A stretch of DNA of 64,000 nt from positions 1,922,001-1,986,000 of the forward strand of contig NZ_CP027657.1 of the NCBI RefSeq assembly GCF_003008615.1. Reading direction: 5' to 3'. The stretch is from Pseudomonas mendocina. Its GTDB lineage: Bacteria > Pseudomonadota > Gammaproteobacteria > Pseudomonadales > Pseudomonadaceae. The translations under genes were made by a program, and so were the position numbers. Under the pieces are notes generated by a model. That model did not search any database. It was not told where the DNA came from and was given only the letters and a program-made list of their open reading frames with translations. Below, one piece after another: positions 41,744-50,035 of this stretch; the stretch's first letter is position 1, and every line of letters begins with the position of its first letter.

Positions 41744-41755
41744 TTTGCGCGCAAT
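41744..41755. promoter_or_regulatory. Palindrome TTTGCGCGCAAT, likely autoregulatory operator
   Basis: The core TTGCGCGCAA (41745-41754) is a perfect 10-bp palindrome about 90 bp before the GntR start. It matches ATTGCGTGCAAT at 38949-38960 in 10 of 12 positions, with GT following in both. Confidence 0.5.
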
Positions 41756-41867
41756 GTACCTTAATAGTGCTATTCCATGGATCGGAACAAGGCACACAAT
41801 TGTAATGGCTTGTCACAGAAGGGACGAAACCTCATGCGCCGCAGCGGTCATTGGCGATAGCTGAAAC

Positions 41868-42881
41868 TCAGGAAGCCCCTCCAGTATCACAATGCATCAG
41901 CCGGTACTGATTGGGCGAGATGCCGAACCAGCGCACACAGGCCTTGTGGAAGCTGCTCTGATCACGAAACCCCAGTTGCGCCGAAATGTACTTGAGGCTG
42001 CGCGTGGTGTTGCGCAGAAAGCTCGCGGCCTGGCGTTGACGGGCTTGGTCGAGCAGTAATGTGAAGTTCGCCTCGTCACGCCCCAGACCATGCTGCAGGC
42101 TACGACGACTCATGCCGAGAAGGTCGGCCACGTCGCTCAGACCGGGGCTGATGCCCTGGCTCAGTTGCTCCGCGAGAATGCGCCGTACCCTGGCCTCCAG
42201 CGAACCATCCACCTGCTCGCTCATTTGCGCCTGGGCGTATTCGACGTGCAACGTATGCAGCGCGGCGGCGGCGGTGGGCAATTCGATCGCGCCAGCTTCC
42301 AGGCTGAATGTCATGCAATTGCGCCGCGCGGAAAAGTACAGGTTGTTACCGAACAAGCGGCGCAACTGTCGGGTGTCCAGCGGCTCAGGGTAGGTCAGTT
42401 CGAGCATCAGCGGCATCGGCCTTTGAAAGGGCGCCAGCCAGTGCACGATGGCGAAGACCAGCGCCGCGCCGGCATCGATGAACGCACGGGGCGCCCGCTG
42501 GGCAACGGTGGAGTTTTCCACGCCAACCAACTTGAGACGGTCGACATGCCGCTCCAGAAACATGTGCGAGCCATCGCTGGTCATCGGGTGATAGTCCGCC
42601 AGACGCTGCAGGGCCTGCGCCAGCGTCGGGCTGGACATCAGCGCATAGCTCTTCACACCGAGCACGCACGGGTGAAAATGCTCGTAAGCGCGCAGCCCCA
42701 TATCCGCATCACCGCTTTCACTGACCAAGGCGTTCAACAGCCGATACACCTGTATGACCCGAATCGGCCCGCCATCGGCGAGCATCTGCTCCAACCCTGG
42801 AAGATGTCTGCTGAGACTGCAGCCACCACTTGCAAATGCCTTGGCCATGACCTGGAAACAGGCACTTGTAATCGTATGCAT
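41868..42881 (-). CDS. AraC-family regulator (OruR/ArgR-like architecture)
   Basis: A 337-residue AraC-type regulator. The N-terminal ligand-type domain (about 1-205, arabinose-binding-like DUF of the OruR group) includes LGVKSYALMSSPTLAQALQRLADYHPM. The C-terminal double HTH (about 235-330) includes SLEARVRRILAEQLSQGISPGLSDVADLLGMSRRSLQHGL and ARQRQAASFLRNTTRSLKYISAQLGFRDQSSFHKACVRWFGISPNQYR, which is the second HTH signature. The ATG at 42881 follows CAGGATTATTAG. No obvious target lies next to it; the upstream interval leads to an EAL gene. Confidence 0.87.
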   Translation of the reverse strand: MHTITSACFQVMAKAFASGGCSLSRHLPGLEQMLADGGPIRVIQVYRLLNALVSESGDADMGLRAYEHFHPCVLGVKSYALMSSPTLAQALQRLADYHPMTSDGSHMFLERHVDRLKLVGVENSTVAQRAPRAFIDAGAALVFAIVHWLAPFQRPMPLMLELTYPEPLDTRQLRRLFGNNLYFSARRNCMTFSLEAGAIELPTAAAALHTLHVEYAQAQMSEQVDGSLEARVRRILAEQLSQGISPGLSDVADLLGMSRRSLQHGLGRDEANFTLLLDQARQRQAASFLRNTTRSLKYISAQLGFRDQSSFHKACVRWFGISPNQYRLMHCDTGGAS

Positions 42882-43287
42882 CTAATAATCCTGAGCATTA
42901 ACTAATTCACTTCCTCCAAATACCACGCAATAAAAGATGACAGGCTCCCGGGACATACGATTGGTATCCGAGAACACTTCTCACAACATAAAACGGGTGG
43001 GAAGATATTACTGGCGGGATGCCGGCATCTTCAGATGCCCTTATAAAAAACCGGGAAATTCATCTCCCGATAAAACTCGTTTCGTCAGCAAGACGTTTTT
43101 TCATCCCGCTCACGTGCTGTGATCCATATAGGGCCGCTGGCGAATGCTCTGACATTCGCCTAGTTGCCGCCACCATCCGACGCCACGGCGCGAATAAATA
43201 TTCGATTAGCGACTGCACACCGCCGAACAATGGCAGGTGCGGGCATCCGTTTTTATTGCCAGCGCCCCACCAAAGGAACAGAGAAAG
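42882..43287. other. AT-richer interval without a gene
   Basis: About 400 bases between the AraC gene and the EAL leader ORF, noticeably AT-richer than the surroundings. One 8-bp hairpin (GGCGAATG / CATTCGCC, 43140-43161, no T run) is seen. Open frames here are short and lack ribosome sites. It probably holds both divergent promoters. Confidence 0.5.
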
Positions 43288-43335
43288 ATGCATAGCCAAT
43301 GGAACCTCGACATCGCCTGGACGGCCATCGCATGA
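43288..43335 (+). CDS. 15-codon leader peptide ahead of the EAL gene
   Basis: ATG at 43288, preceded by AAGGAACAGAGAAAG, encodes MHSQWNLDIAWTAIA and stops at TGA 43333-43335, overlapping the EAL start (ATGA). The arrangement suggests translational coupling of the EAL protein to this short frame. The peptide itself need not have a function. Confidence 0.4.
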   Translation: MHSQWNLDIAWTAIA

Positions 43336-44129
43336 GCATTCACGAGCCATTTCTCCGCTCTGTTACCAACAACCCGCTAAACGACCTGCAACGCGCTCAC
43401 CTGTTCTATGACGAGCTGCAACGCGGCCGATTCCACCTCGCATTCCAGCCTGTCGTTGCCACCCATGAGCCGGAGCGGGTGCTGTATCGCGAAAGCCTGC
43501 TGCGCCATGAAGGCGACGGCCTTGGTTTCAATCCCTTCCCGCTACTGGAACGTCTGCACGTCATACGCCCGCTGGATCATCGCGTGATCGGAACGGTGAT
43601 GGTGTTGTTGCGAGACAACCCGAGCCTGACCCTGGGCTGCAACATTTCCGCACTCAGCACCCTGCTGGATGCGGACTGGGATCAGATGCTCGACCACCTC
43701 TCGGCCGACCGCAGCCTCGCCGGCCGCCTGGTCATCGAAATCACCGAAAGTGCCGTACCTCCGAGTACCCGGGGCGCAGTGGATCTGGTGCACCGCTTGC
43801 GGCACGCCGGCTGCCGGGTAGCCGTCGACGACTTCGGCTCAGGCTTCGGCACACTGGCATTCATCCAGCAAAGCCAGCCAGACATCATCAAGATCGACCA
43901 GAGCTATATACAGCGCGCACGCGATAGTTCCACTGGCGAGAAAACCCTCAAATATCTGCTCGAACTGTGCAAGACCCTGGCGCCTTGCGTAATCGTCGAA
44001 GGCATCGAAACTTCCGTTGACCTGCAATTGGCCACAAGTCTGGGAAGTACCTGGGTGCAAGGTTACTTCTTCGGGCGGCCAACCTGTGAACTTGAAAATC
44101 TTCAAGGCTCCTCGCGAATAAGCAATTAG
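43332..44129 (+). CDS. EAL-domain cyclic-di-GMP phosphodiesterase
   Basis: A 265-residue stand-alone EAL protein with no sensor or membrane segment. The catalytic set is intact by eye: E54 in YRESLLR (ESL variant of EAL), N104 in CNISAL, EITES at 136-140, D166-D167 in VDDFGSG, K187 in IKIDQ, E223 in VEGIET and QGYFFGRP at 243-250. Hydrolysis of c-di-GMP to pGpG is therefore likely. The start at 43332 is chosen because it overlaps the stop of a leader frame with a good ribosome site; an in-frame ATG at 43299 is possible. A chemoreceptor gene follows 88 bp downstream. Confidence 0.85.
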   Translation: MSIHEPFLRSVTNNPLNDLQRAHLFYDELQRGRFHLAFQPVVATHEPERVLYRESLLRHEGDGLGFNPFPLLERLHVIRPLDHRVIGTVMVLLRDNPSLTLGCNISALSTLLDADWDQMLDHLSADRSLAGRLVIEITESAVPPSTRGAVDLVHRLRHAGCRVAVDDFGSGFGTLAFIQQSQPDIIKIDQSYIQRARDSSTGEKTLKYLLELCKTLAPCVIVEGIETSVDLQLATSLGSTWVQGYFFGRPTCELENLQGSSRISN

Positions 44130-44217
44130 CCATCACGCCCTCCTAGTTAAAAACTGATCGCTTAATCAATTTTTAAATACTCCGCCGAATTATTCGCTGC
44201 TGATAAACGAGGTAATC

Positions 44218-45843
44218 ATGTTGCTGAGAAAGATGAAGATCGGTTGGCGCGCGGCAGCAAGCTTTGCCGTATTGGCGCTCCTGGTATTGTTATTGGGCTG
44301 GATCACCCTGACGCAGATGTCGCGTATGGACGACATGTCCGACGCGATCGAAGCCAAGTGGTTTCCGTCCGTGCTGGCCCTGGATGAAATGAACATGAGC
44401 GCAGCCCGCATCCGCGCGCTCACCTTGCGTATACACATCACCCAGGATGCGCAGAGCCGTAGTACCGACCTGGCCACATTGGATCAGGCCAAGAGCGACC
44501 TGACACGTGTCGAGCAGACCTATGTGCAGTTCATCGATTCCGCTGAGGAGCAGGCGGCCTACGATGCGTTTCGCAGTAGCCTGGAACGCTACATGGCCAG
44601 CCAGGCCGAGGTAACGGAAGCGATTCTGGCCGGCAACGATGCCCGGGTCAGGCAACTGGTCGGTGGTGTACTGAGCGAAACGGCCGATGCGTTGACCGCG
44701 TCGATGCGAGCGTTGATGCAGTTCAACAAGGCAGGTGCTGCAAGCGCCTCGACGCAGAGCGAGGAGGCGTATGACAGCGCCAGGTATATCGTTCAAGCAG
44801 CCATCGTCGTGGCGATTCTGCTGACGATCGCACTCGCACTTCTGTTCACTCGCAGCGTCGTCGTCCCCCTGAGCAAGGCAGTGGGCCTGGCCGAAGACAT
44901 CGCCGCCGGAGACCTCAGCCGTGACGTCACCGACGACGGCCAGGATGAGCCTGCGCAGTTGCTGGCGGCACTCGCCACCATGCGGCGTAGCTTGCGCGAC
45001 ACCATCCAGCAGATCGCTGACTCCTCCAGCCAGCTGGCCTCTGCCTCCGAGGAGCTGCATGCGGTGACCGAAGACAGCACACGTGGCCTGCACCAGCAGA
45101 ACAACGAGATCGAACAGGCCGCCACGGCGGTCAACGAAATGACCGCCGCCGTGGAAGAAGTCGCACGTAACGCCGTCAACACGTCGGAGGCTTCACGCGA
45201 GACCGACCATACCGCCCGCGAGGGCCAGAGCCAGGTCGGCCAGACGGTCGAATCGATCGGCCTGCTGACGCAGGACATCTCCACCACCAGCGAAGAAATC
45301 CGCCGCCTGGCCGACAACGTGCGCAACATCGGTCAGGTGGTCACGGTGATCCGCGCCATCGCCGAACAGACCAATCTGCTGGCGCTCAATGCTGCCATCG
45401 AAGCCGCACGGGCCGGTGAACAGGGCCGTGGCTTCGCCGTGGTGGCCGACGAGGTTCGCGCCCTCGCCCATCGCACCCAACAATCAACCGGCGAAGTCGA
45501 GCAGATGATCGACCTCATCCAGAAAGAGACCGAACAGGCCGTGCAGGCGATGGACACCAGCATGCAACGCGCCGGCTCGACACTCGGCCTGGCTCAATCC
45601 GCCGGCCAGGCGCTGGAGGAAATCACCCGCTCCATCGGCGCCATCAACGAACGCAACCTGGTGATTGCCAGCGCCTCGGAACAGCAGGCACAGGTGGCGC
45701 GCGAGGTGGATCGCAACCTGGTCAATATCCGCGACCTGTCACTGCAAAGCTCGGCCGGCGCCGATCAGACCACAGCCGCCAGCCAGGAGCTGTCGAGCCT
45801 GGCCGTCGGCCTCAATCAGCTGGTGACACGCTTTCGTCTCTGA
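44218..45843 (+). CDS. Methyl-accepting chemotaxis protein (4-helix-bundle sensor)
   Basis: A 541-residue chemoreceptor. TM1 is at about 12-33 and TM2 near 190-212. The periplasmic part between them is of four-helix-bundle (4HB_MCP) size and starts [25 protein letters not shown] domain follows (about 212-265, [23 protein letters not shown]). The cytoplasmic signalling domain carries the hairpin tip [36 protein letters not shown]. No C-terminal CheR-tether pentapeptide is seen. The ligand is unknown; 4HB receptors in pseudomonads commonly sense organic acids, which would suit the neighbouring catabolic block. Confidence 0.93.
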   Translation: MLLRKMKIGWRAAASFAVLALLVLLLGWITLTQMSRMDDMSDAIEAKWFPSVLALDEMNMSAARIRALTLRIHITQDAQSRSTDLATLDQAKSDLTRVEQTYVQFIDSAEEQAAYDAFRSSLERYMASQAEVTEAILAGNDARVRQLVGGVLSETADALTASMRALMQFNKAGAASASTQSEEAYDSARYIVQAAIVVAILLTIALALLFTRSVVVPLSKAVGLAEDIAAGDLSRDVTDDGQDEPAQLLAALATMRRSLRDTIQQIADSSSQLASASEELHAVTEDSTRGLHQQNNEIEQAATAVNEMTAAVEEVARNAVNTSEASRETDHTAREGQSQVGQTVESIGLLTQDISTTSEEIRRLADNVRNIGQVVTVIRAIAEQTNLLALNAAIEAARAGEQGRGFAVVADEVRALAHRTQQSTGEVEQMIDLIQKETEQAVQAMDTSMQRAGSTLGLAQSAGQALEEITRSIGAINERNLVIASASEQQAQVAREVDRNLVNIRDLSLQSSAGADQTTAASQELSSLAVGLNQLVTRFRL

Positions 45844-45853
45844 GCCGGCCGGC

Positions 45854-46459
45854 TCACAACGGCGCGCTGGCCTGCATCGAGGCGCGCTGGGCGAAGGCCT
45901 GCTGGAAAGCGGCCAAGCCCGGATGCGCAGCTCGCCAGTCGAGGTCGGCAAAGCGGAAATCCAGATAGCCCAGGGCGCAGGCGACGCCGATCTGCGCCAG
46001 GTCGAGCGGCCCCTGCAACTGCCCGACCTGGCGCTCCAGCTCCGCCAACGCCCGCTGGATCTTGCCCAGCTGCCCCTCCAGCCAGGCCGACCATTGCAGC
46101 TCGGCCGGGCGTGCAGCGCGCTCGTATCGCGCCAACAGCGCAGCATCCATCAGGCCATCGGCCAAGGCGGCCAGGCGCAACACCTGCCAGCGCGCAGCAC
46201 CGTCCGGTAGCAGCTTCGTACCTTGATGCAGGGTGTCGAGGTATTCGCAGATCACCCGGCTGTCATACAGCGCTTGGCCGTCATCGGTCAGCAGCACCGG
46301 AATCTTGCCCAACGGGTTGAGCGCATTGACCCGTTCGTTGAGCGTGGTCGGCAGCACGGCGGTATCGAACAGCTCGATGCGTTCCAGCAGGCCAGTTTCC
46401 GCAGCCAGTACGCGAACCTTGCGGGCGAAGGGTGAGGCAGCGGCGTAGATCAGTTGCAT
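45854..46459 (-). CDS. Glutathione S-transferase
   Basis: A 201-residue GST. The N-terminal thioredoxin-like domain has MQLIYAAASPFARKVRVLAAETGL, where the Ser of ASPFARKVR is the usual active-site position, followed by NPLGKIPVLLTDDGQALYDSRVICEYLD, which binds glutathione. The C-terminal helical domain contains LEGQLGKIQRALAELERQ and GVACALGYLDFRFADLDW. AGGAACATGCC precedes the ATG. It is convergent with the chemoreceptor gene. Confidence 0.9.
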   Translation of the reverse strand: MQLIYAAASPFARKVRVLAAETGLLERIELFDTAVLPTTLNERVNALNPLGKIPVLLTDDGQALYDSRVICEYLDTLHQGTKLLPDGAARWQVLRLAALADGLMDAALLARYERAARPAELQWSAWLEGQLGKIQRALAELERQVGQLQGPLDLAQIGVACALGYLDFRFADLDWRAAHPGLAAFQQAFAQRASMQASAPL

Positions 46460-46500
46460 GGCATGTTCCTGTGTAGTGTTGTGATGAAGCGGGTGGAGGC

Positions 46501-46763
46501 CTTAGAGTCAGCTCACGATCTCGCGAGCTAGAGCGATACAAGGCGCAACGACCAACGGGAGTAACAGCCAAAGGCTGGCCCGAAGGGAGAGCGCCAGCGA
46601 ATCAAACAAACGAGGAAGCGGAGTTTACGAGTGGTAAATGAGCATGACTCGCTTCGCTCGCCCCTTCGGGGCCGCACTGAAGTGCGTTAGCCGCAAGCGG
46701 CATTCTGAGCTTGTTTTTAACGCAGTAGCGCCGACGCGCAGCAGATCGTGAACAGGCTCTTAG
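46501..46763. mobile_element. MITE-like element with terminal inverted repeats
   Basis: A 263-bp non-coding block between the GST and MarR genes, bounded by 21-bp terminal inverted repeats (46501-46521 and 46743-46763, 17 of 21 matching: CTTAGAGTCAGCTCACGATC against CTAAGAGCCTGTTCACGATC). The inside has several short palindromes (for example CCCCTTCGGGG) and no open frame. No transposase is present. Target duplication is not clear; the flanks share only GC. Confidence 0.6.
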
Positions 46764-46796
46764 GCTTGTGCCCACCTCAACCGGCGTAAATATCCC

Positions 46797-47264
46797 ATGG
46801 TTATCGAGAAAAAGATCAACACGGCATCCGTGAGCCTGAAATCGCTCGATCCGCTCGACCATAGCCTCGAGCTGCTGCATTTCGGTTTTCGCGGCCTGAC
46901 GGTGGAGGCCGACCGTTTTCTCGAGACACACGGACTGTCCCGTGTGCACCACCGCATTCTGTATGTGATCGCCCGTACCGACGCAATCAGCATCGGCGAA
47001 CTGGCTACCACCCTGGGCGTCAGCAACCAGGCGCTGCATCGTCCGCTGTCGCACCTGTTCGAGCAGGCGCTGGTGCAGTACACCCGTGAACCAGGCCGGC
47101 ATCGTTTCAAGCTGCTGGCACTGAGCGAAACGGGCACGGCGCTGGAGGCCGAGGCCACCGAGCTGGAGCGGCGCACCCTGCGCGACGCCCTGGCCGCCAC
47201 CGACGCCGATGGTCAGGACGCCTGGCGTCGGGTGATGCGGGCGCTTGCCGAACACCTCAACTGA
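46797..47264 (+). CDS. MarR-family regulator
   Basis: A 155-residue winged-helix protein. The recognition region is ILYVIARTDAISIGELATTLGVSNQALHRPLSHLFEQALVQYTREPGRHRFKLLALSETG, the MarR plan with the wing at EPGRHRF. A dimerisation helix precedes it (LDHSLELLHFGFRGLTVEADRF). The start at 46797 has no clear ribosome site. Its coding start lies 34 bp from the edge of the MITE-like element, which may supply part of its promoter region. Its convergent neighbour is an alcohol dehydrogenase gene; targets are unknown. Confidence 0.85.
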   Translation: MVIEKKINTASVSLKSLDPLDHSLELLHFGFRGLTVEADRFLETHGLSRVHHRILYVIARTDAISIGELATTLGVSNQALHRPLSHLFEQALVQYTREPGRHRFKLLALSETGTALEAEATELERRTLRDALAATDADGQDAWRRVMRALAEHLN

Positions 47265-47270
47265 GCCATC

Positions 47271-48287
47271 TCACGTGATGCGCTCGCGCACCACGATGCA
47301 CTTGGTCAGCGGCTGAATCAGCGCCTGTGGCGCATCCTCCCAACCCACCACCTGCGGGTTGACCAGCAGCGGATCGCAGCAACCGCTGTGCACCAGATCC
47401 AGCACCTTGGGAATATGCTGCTGCACGCTGCAGGCGCCGACCGAAAAGGTGACGTCGCGCAGGTACATGTCGAACAGCGGAATCTTCGGGTCATCGAAGA
47501 TGATGCCGATACACGAGCAATGCCCACCGGGCGCCAGCGCCAGCAGTCCACGGCGCAGCGCCTGATGATCGCGCGTGGCGGAGATCACCAGGTCATAGCT
47601 GCGGTCAAGATCGCTTCCTGCCAGATCGACACCGGCGCCACTGCGTGCGGCAAGCTGCTGGCGCAGCGGATGATCGTCGAGATAATCCACGCTGCCCGCT
47701 CCGGCAGCCCGTGCCATCTGCACGGCGAGCACACCAAGACTTTCGGTGCCGCCGACCACCAGCACACGGGCATCCGGTCGTGTGGCCAGCGGCCGGCTGG
47801 CGGCCACCCAGGCATCGGTGAGGTTGTCACTGGCGCTGGACACGGCCACAGGGTCGAGCCCGGCAGGCAATGGCACCAGCATGGCGTCGGCGAACGGCAC
47901 CAGCACCATTTCCGAGAACAATCCGCCCCAGTGGCCGCCTGCCGGTACGCCGTAGGCGGCCATGCGCGGTACCGCCGTGCAGGCGCTGGAGCGCCCGACC
48001 AGGCATTGAGCACAACTGCCGCAGGCGATCTTCCAGGGCACCGAAACCAGGTCGCCACGGCGCAGGTTACGCACGGCCGACCCCACTTCCAGCACCTCGG
48101 CCACACATTCATGGCCCAGCGCGAACGGTGGTTTGAACGGCGTGGTACCGGCGATCAGGCGTCGATCTAGGTCACAGGAAGCCGAGGCGATGGGCCTGAC
48201 CAACGCACTGCCTGGGGTGGTGAGCTGCGGATCGGGCGCCTCGACCCAGGCCAGTTGGCCAGGGCTCTGAACCATGAGTTCCTTCAT
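47271..48287 (-). CDS. Zinc-dependent alcohol dehydrogenase (MDR family)
   Basis: A 338-residue medium-chain dehydrogenase. IASASCDLDRRL carries the catalytic Cys, and GHECVAEVLEVGSAVRNLRRGDLVSVPWKIACGSCAQC carries the GHE motif and structural-zinc cysteines (CGSCAQC plus a further Cys in GRSSAC). The cofactor loop is VLVVGGTESLGVLAVQMARAAG. The substrate is unknown. Its start overlaps the stop of the thioesterase gene (ATGA), so the pair is co-translated and probably acts in one pathway. Confidence 0.87.
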   Translation of the reverse strand: MKELMVQSPGQLAWVEAPDPQLTTPGSALVRPIASASCDLDRRLIAGTTPFKPPFALGHECVAEVLEVGSAVRNLRRGDLVSVPWKIACGSCAQCLVGRSSACTAVPRMAAYGVPAGGHWGGLFSEMVLVPFADAMLVPLPAGLDPVAVSSASDNLTDAWVAASRPLATRPDARVLVVGGTESLGVLAVQMARAAGAGSVDYLDDHPLRQQLAARSGAGVDLAGSDLDRSYDLVISATRDHQALRRGLLALAPGGHCSCIGIIFDDPKIPLFDMYLRDVTFSVGACSVQQHIPKVLDLVHSGCCDPLLVNPQVVGWEDAPQALIQPLTKCIVVRERIT

Positions 48288-48736
48288 GCCTTGGCCGCTC
48301 CGATGACGAAGGTGGTGGTGGCCTTGGCGCACAGCTTGCCTTGCGCGTCGAGGATATGCGCGTCGCAGATCGCCAGGCTGCGGGTGCGCTCGACCACCCA
48401 GCCGCGCACCTGATAGACCTCGCCGGGGCGCAGTGGACGCACGTACTTGACGTTGAGATCCACCGTCGAGTGCGGCACGTCCGCCTCCAGGGTGGAGAAC
48501 AGCGCCAGCGCCGCGGCGCCGTCCAGGCAGGTGGCCGCGAAACCGCCATGCACCGCGCCGGCCGGGTTTAGATGACGCTGATCCGGGCGCCCCTCCAGGG
48601 TGATGCTGCCCGCCTCCACCTGCACCGCGTGAATACCCATGGTCTCGCCGATTGACGGCGCCGGCAGTTCGCCGCGAATCAGTGCTTGCAGGGCCTTCAG
48701 GCCGGATGTCGCGGGCAGCGAGGCGAAGTCGTTCAT
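48284..48736 (-). CDS. PaaI-type hotdog thioesterase
   Basis: A 150-residue hotdog-fold protein. RHLNPAGAVHGGFAATCLDGAAALAL is the HGG...D catalytic segment, followed by TVDLNVKYVRPLRPGEVYQVRGWVVERTRSLAICDAHILDAQGKLCAKATTTFVI, the PaaI/YbgC-family second half. It probably hydrolyses an acyl-CoA. TGAGGAGTACCGCC precedes the ATG. It is translationally coupled to the alcohol dehydrogenase downstream. Confidence 0.87.
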   Translation of the reverse strand: MNDFASLPATSGLKALQALIRGELPAPSIGETMGIHAVQVEAGSITLEGRPDQRHLNPAGAVHGGFAATCLDGAAALALFSTLEADVPHSTVDLNVKYVRPLRPGEVYQVRGWVVERTRSLAICDAHILDAQGKLCAKATTTFVIGAAKA

Positions 48737-48964
48737 GGCGGTACTCCTCAGACAGAGAATGAACGTGGCGCAGGCATTGCCTGTACCGATGCAGGACTGT
48801 TCGTACGGTAGCCCCTGCCCACCAATCACATCAACACTATTGAAATGACAAATAAAGGGGCATTCCAGACATCACCGTCTGCAACCAAAGTCGCAACGAC
48901 CGATCACCGCTGACCCGCGTGGATGCGGCACAATCAGCCATCGCTGGAAAAGGACAACAGGCCG

Positions 48965-49876
48965 ATGCTGATCGATGAAGAACTGACCCTGAAAAAGCTG
49001 GAGGTCTTCCTCGCCTTCATGCGCAGTGGCAACCTGGCGCGCGCGGCCAGCGAGCTGCAGACCAGCAATGTCAGCGTGCACCGCGCCATCCACTCGCTGG
49101 AAAGCGCGCTGCGCTGCCCGCTGTTCAAGCACGAGGGGCGCAACCTGATTCCGCTGGAGAGTGCCTATGTGCTGGAAGAGAAAGCTCAGAAGCTGATCCA
49201 GGACGCCCAGGAGATGGTGCGCCTGACCCGCGAGGCGGCTGGCTTCGGCGCCGAGCGCTTCAAGCTCGGTGCGCTCTACTCGCTGACGGTGAAGACCGTG
49301 CCGCAATTGATCATGGGCCTGAAGCTGCGCCGCAGCGAGCTGAACATCGACCTGGTGCTCGGCTCCAACGTCGACCTGCTGTACAAGCTGAAGAACATGG
49401 AACTGGACGCCATCCTCATCGCCCTCGACGACAGCGTCAGCGACCCGGACTGCGAGCAACTGGCGCTGTTCTCCGACGACATCTTCCTCGCCACCCCCAA
49501 CGATTCGCCCTTCGCCGATCACGCCGAAGTGGATCTGGCCGACCTGCGCGACTCGACCTTCATCACCCTGACCCAGGGCTACGCTACCTTCCGCGACGGC
49601 GAGCGGGTGTTCCGCCAGGCAGGCTTCGAGCCCAAGGTGGCGATGCAGGTGAAAGACATCTTCACCCTGCTCAGCATGGTCAGTTCGGGCGTCGGCTATG
49701 CCCTGCTGCCAGGGCGCGTGGCGGCGGTGTACGAGAACCGGGTGAAGCTGATCCCGCTGCAGGCCAAGTACCATCTGCAGCAGCATATCGGCGTGGTCTT
49801 TCTCAAGGCCAAGGAGCGTGACCCGAACCTACTGGCGCTGCTGGCCGAATGCCGGATGTACAGCCGGCAGTCGTAG
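48965..49876 (+). CDS. mdcR: LysR-family malonate-utilisation regulator
   Basis: A 303-residue LysR regulator with HTH LTLKKLEVFLAFMRSGNLARAASELQTSNVSVHRAIHSLESALRCPLFKHEGRNL. TSNVSVHRAIHSLE is characteristic of MdcR. The effector domain includes RFKLGALYSLTVKTVPQLIMGLKLRRSELNIDLVLGSNVDLLYKLKNMELDAILI. The ATG at 48965 follows AAAGGACAACAGGCCG. It converges on madM at the distal end of the malonate operon, as at the PA0217 locus of P. aeruginosa (recalled). It would respond to malonate and activate mdcA transcription. Confidence 0.87.
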   Translation: MLIDEELTLKKLEVFLAFMRSGNLARAASELQTSNVSVHRAIHSLESALRCPLFKHEGRNLIPLESAYVLEEKAQKLIQDAQEMVRLTREAAGFGAERFKLGALYSLTVKTVPQLIMGLKLRRSELNIDLVLGSNVDLLYKLKNMELDAILIALDDSVSDPDCEQLALFSDDIFLATPNDSPFADHAEVDLADLRDSTFITLTQGYATFRDGERVFRQAGFEPKVAMQVKDIFTLLSMVSSGVGYALLPGRVAAVYENRVKLIPLQAKYHLQQHIGVVFLKAKERDPNLLALLAECRMYSRQS

Positions 49877-50002
49877 AGCACGCGGGCCGCCCAGGCCGTG
49901 CGCACCGAGACAGGCCACTCATACGCGGCCATCCTGGTGCGCCTACCCATTCGCCGATATCACCCATACGCCAATCGTCTCAGGATGGCGCGGGGCCTGA
50001 AT

Positions 50003-50028
50003 AAAAAAAGCCCGCCATGAAGGCGGGC
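50003..50028 (-). terminator. Terminator of the malonate operon
   Basis: On the minus strand, GCCCGCC / GGCGGGC with a 5-nt loop is followed by seven T. It starts 8 bp past the madM stop. Confidence 0.85.
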
Positions 50029-50035
50029 AAAGGAC

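Noticed and set aside
41653..41754. TTG at 41754 as the GntR start
   Set aside because: It would place the start inside the candidate operator and add 34 residues unlike the family; the ATG pair at 41649-41652 fits the domain boundary.
42937..43122. 61-residue frame in the AT-richer interval before the EAL gene
   Set aside because: No ribosome site, no recognisable fold, and it would sit in the expected promoter region.
42882..43287. Possible c-di-GMP riboswitch before the EAL gene
   Set aside because: The interval has one small hairpin but no GEMM consensus segments that I could find.
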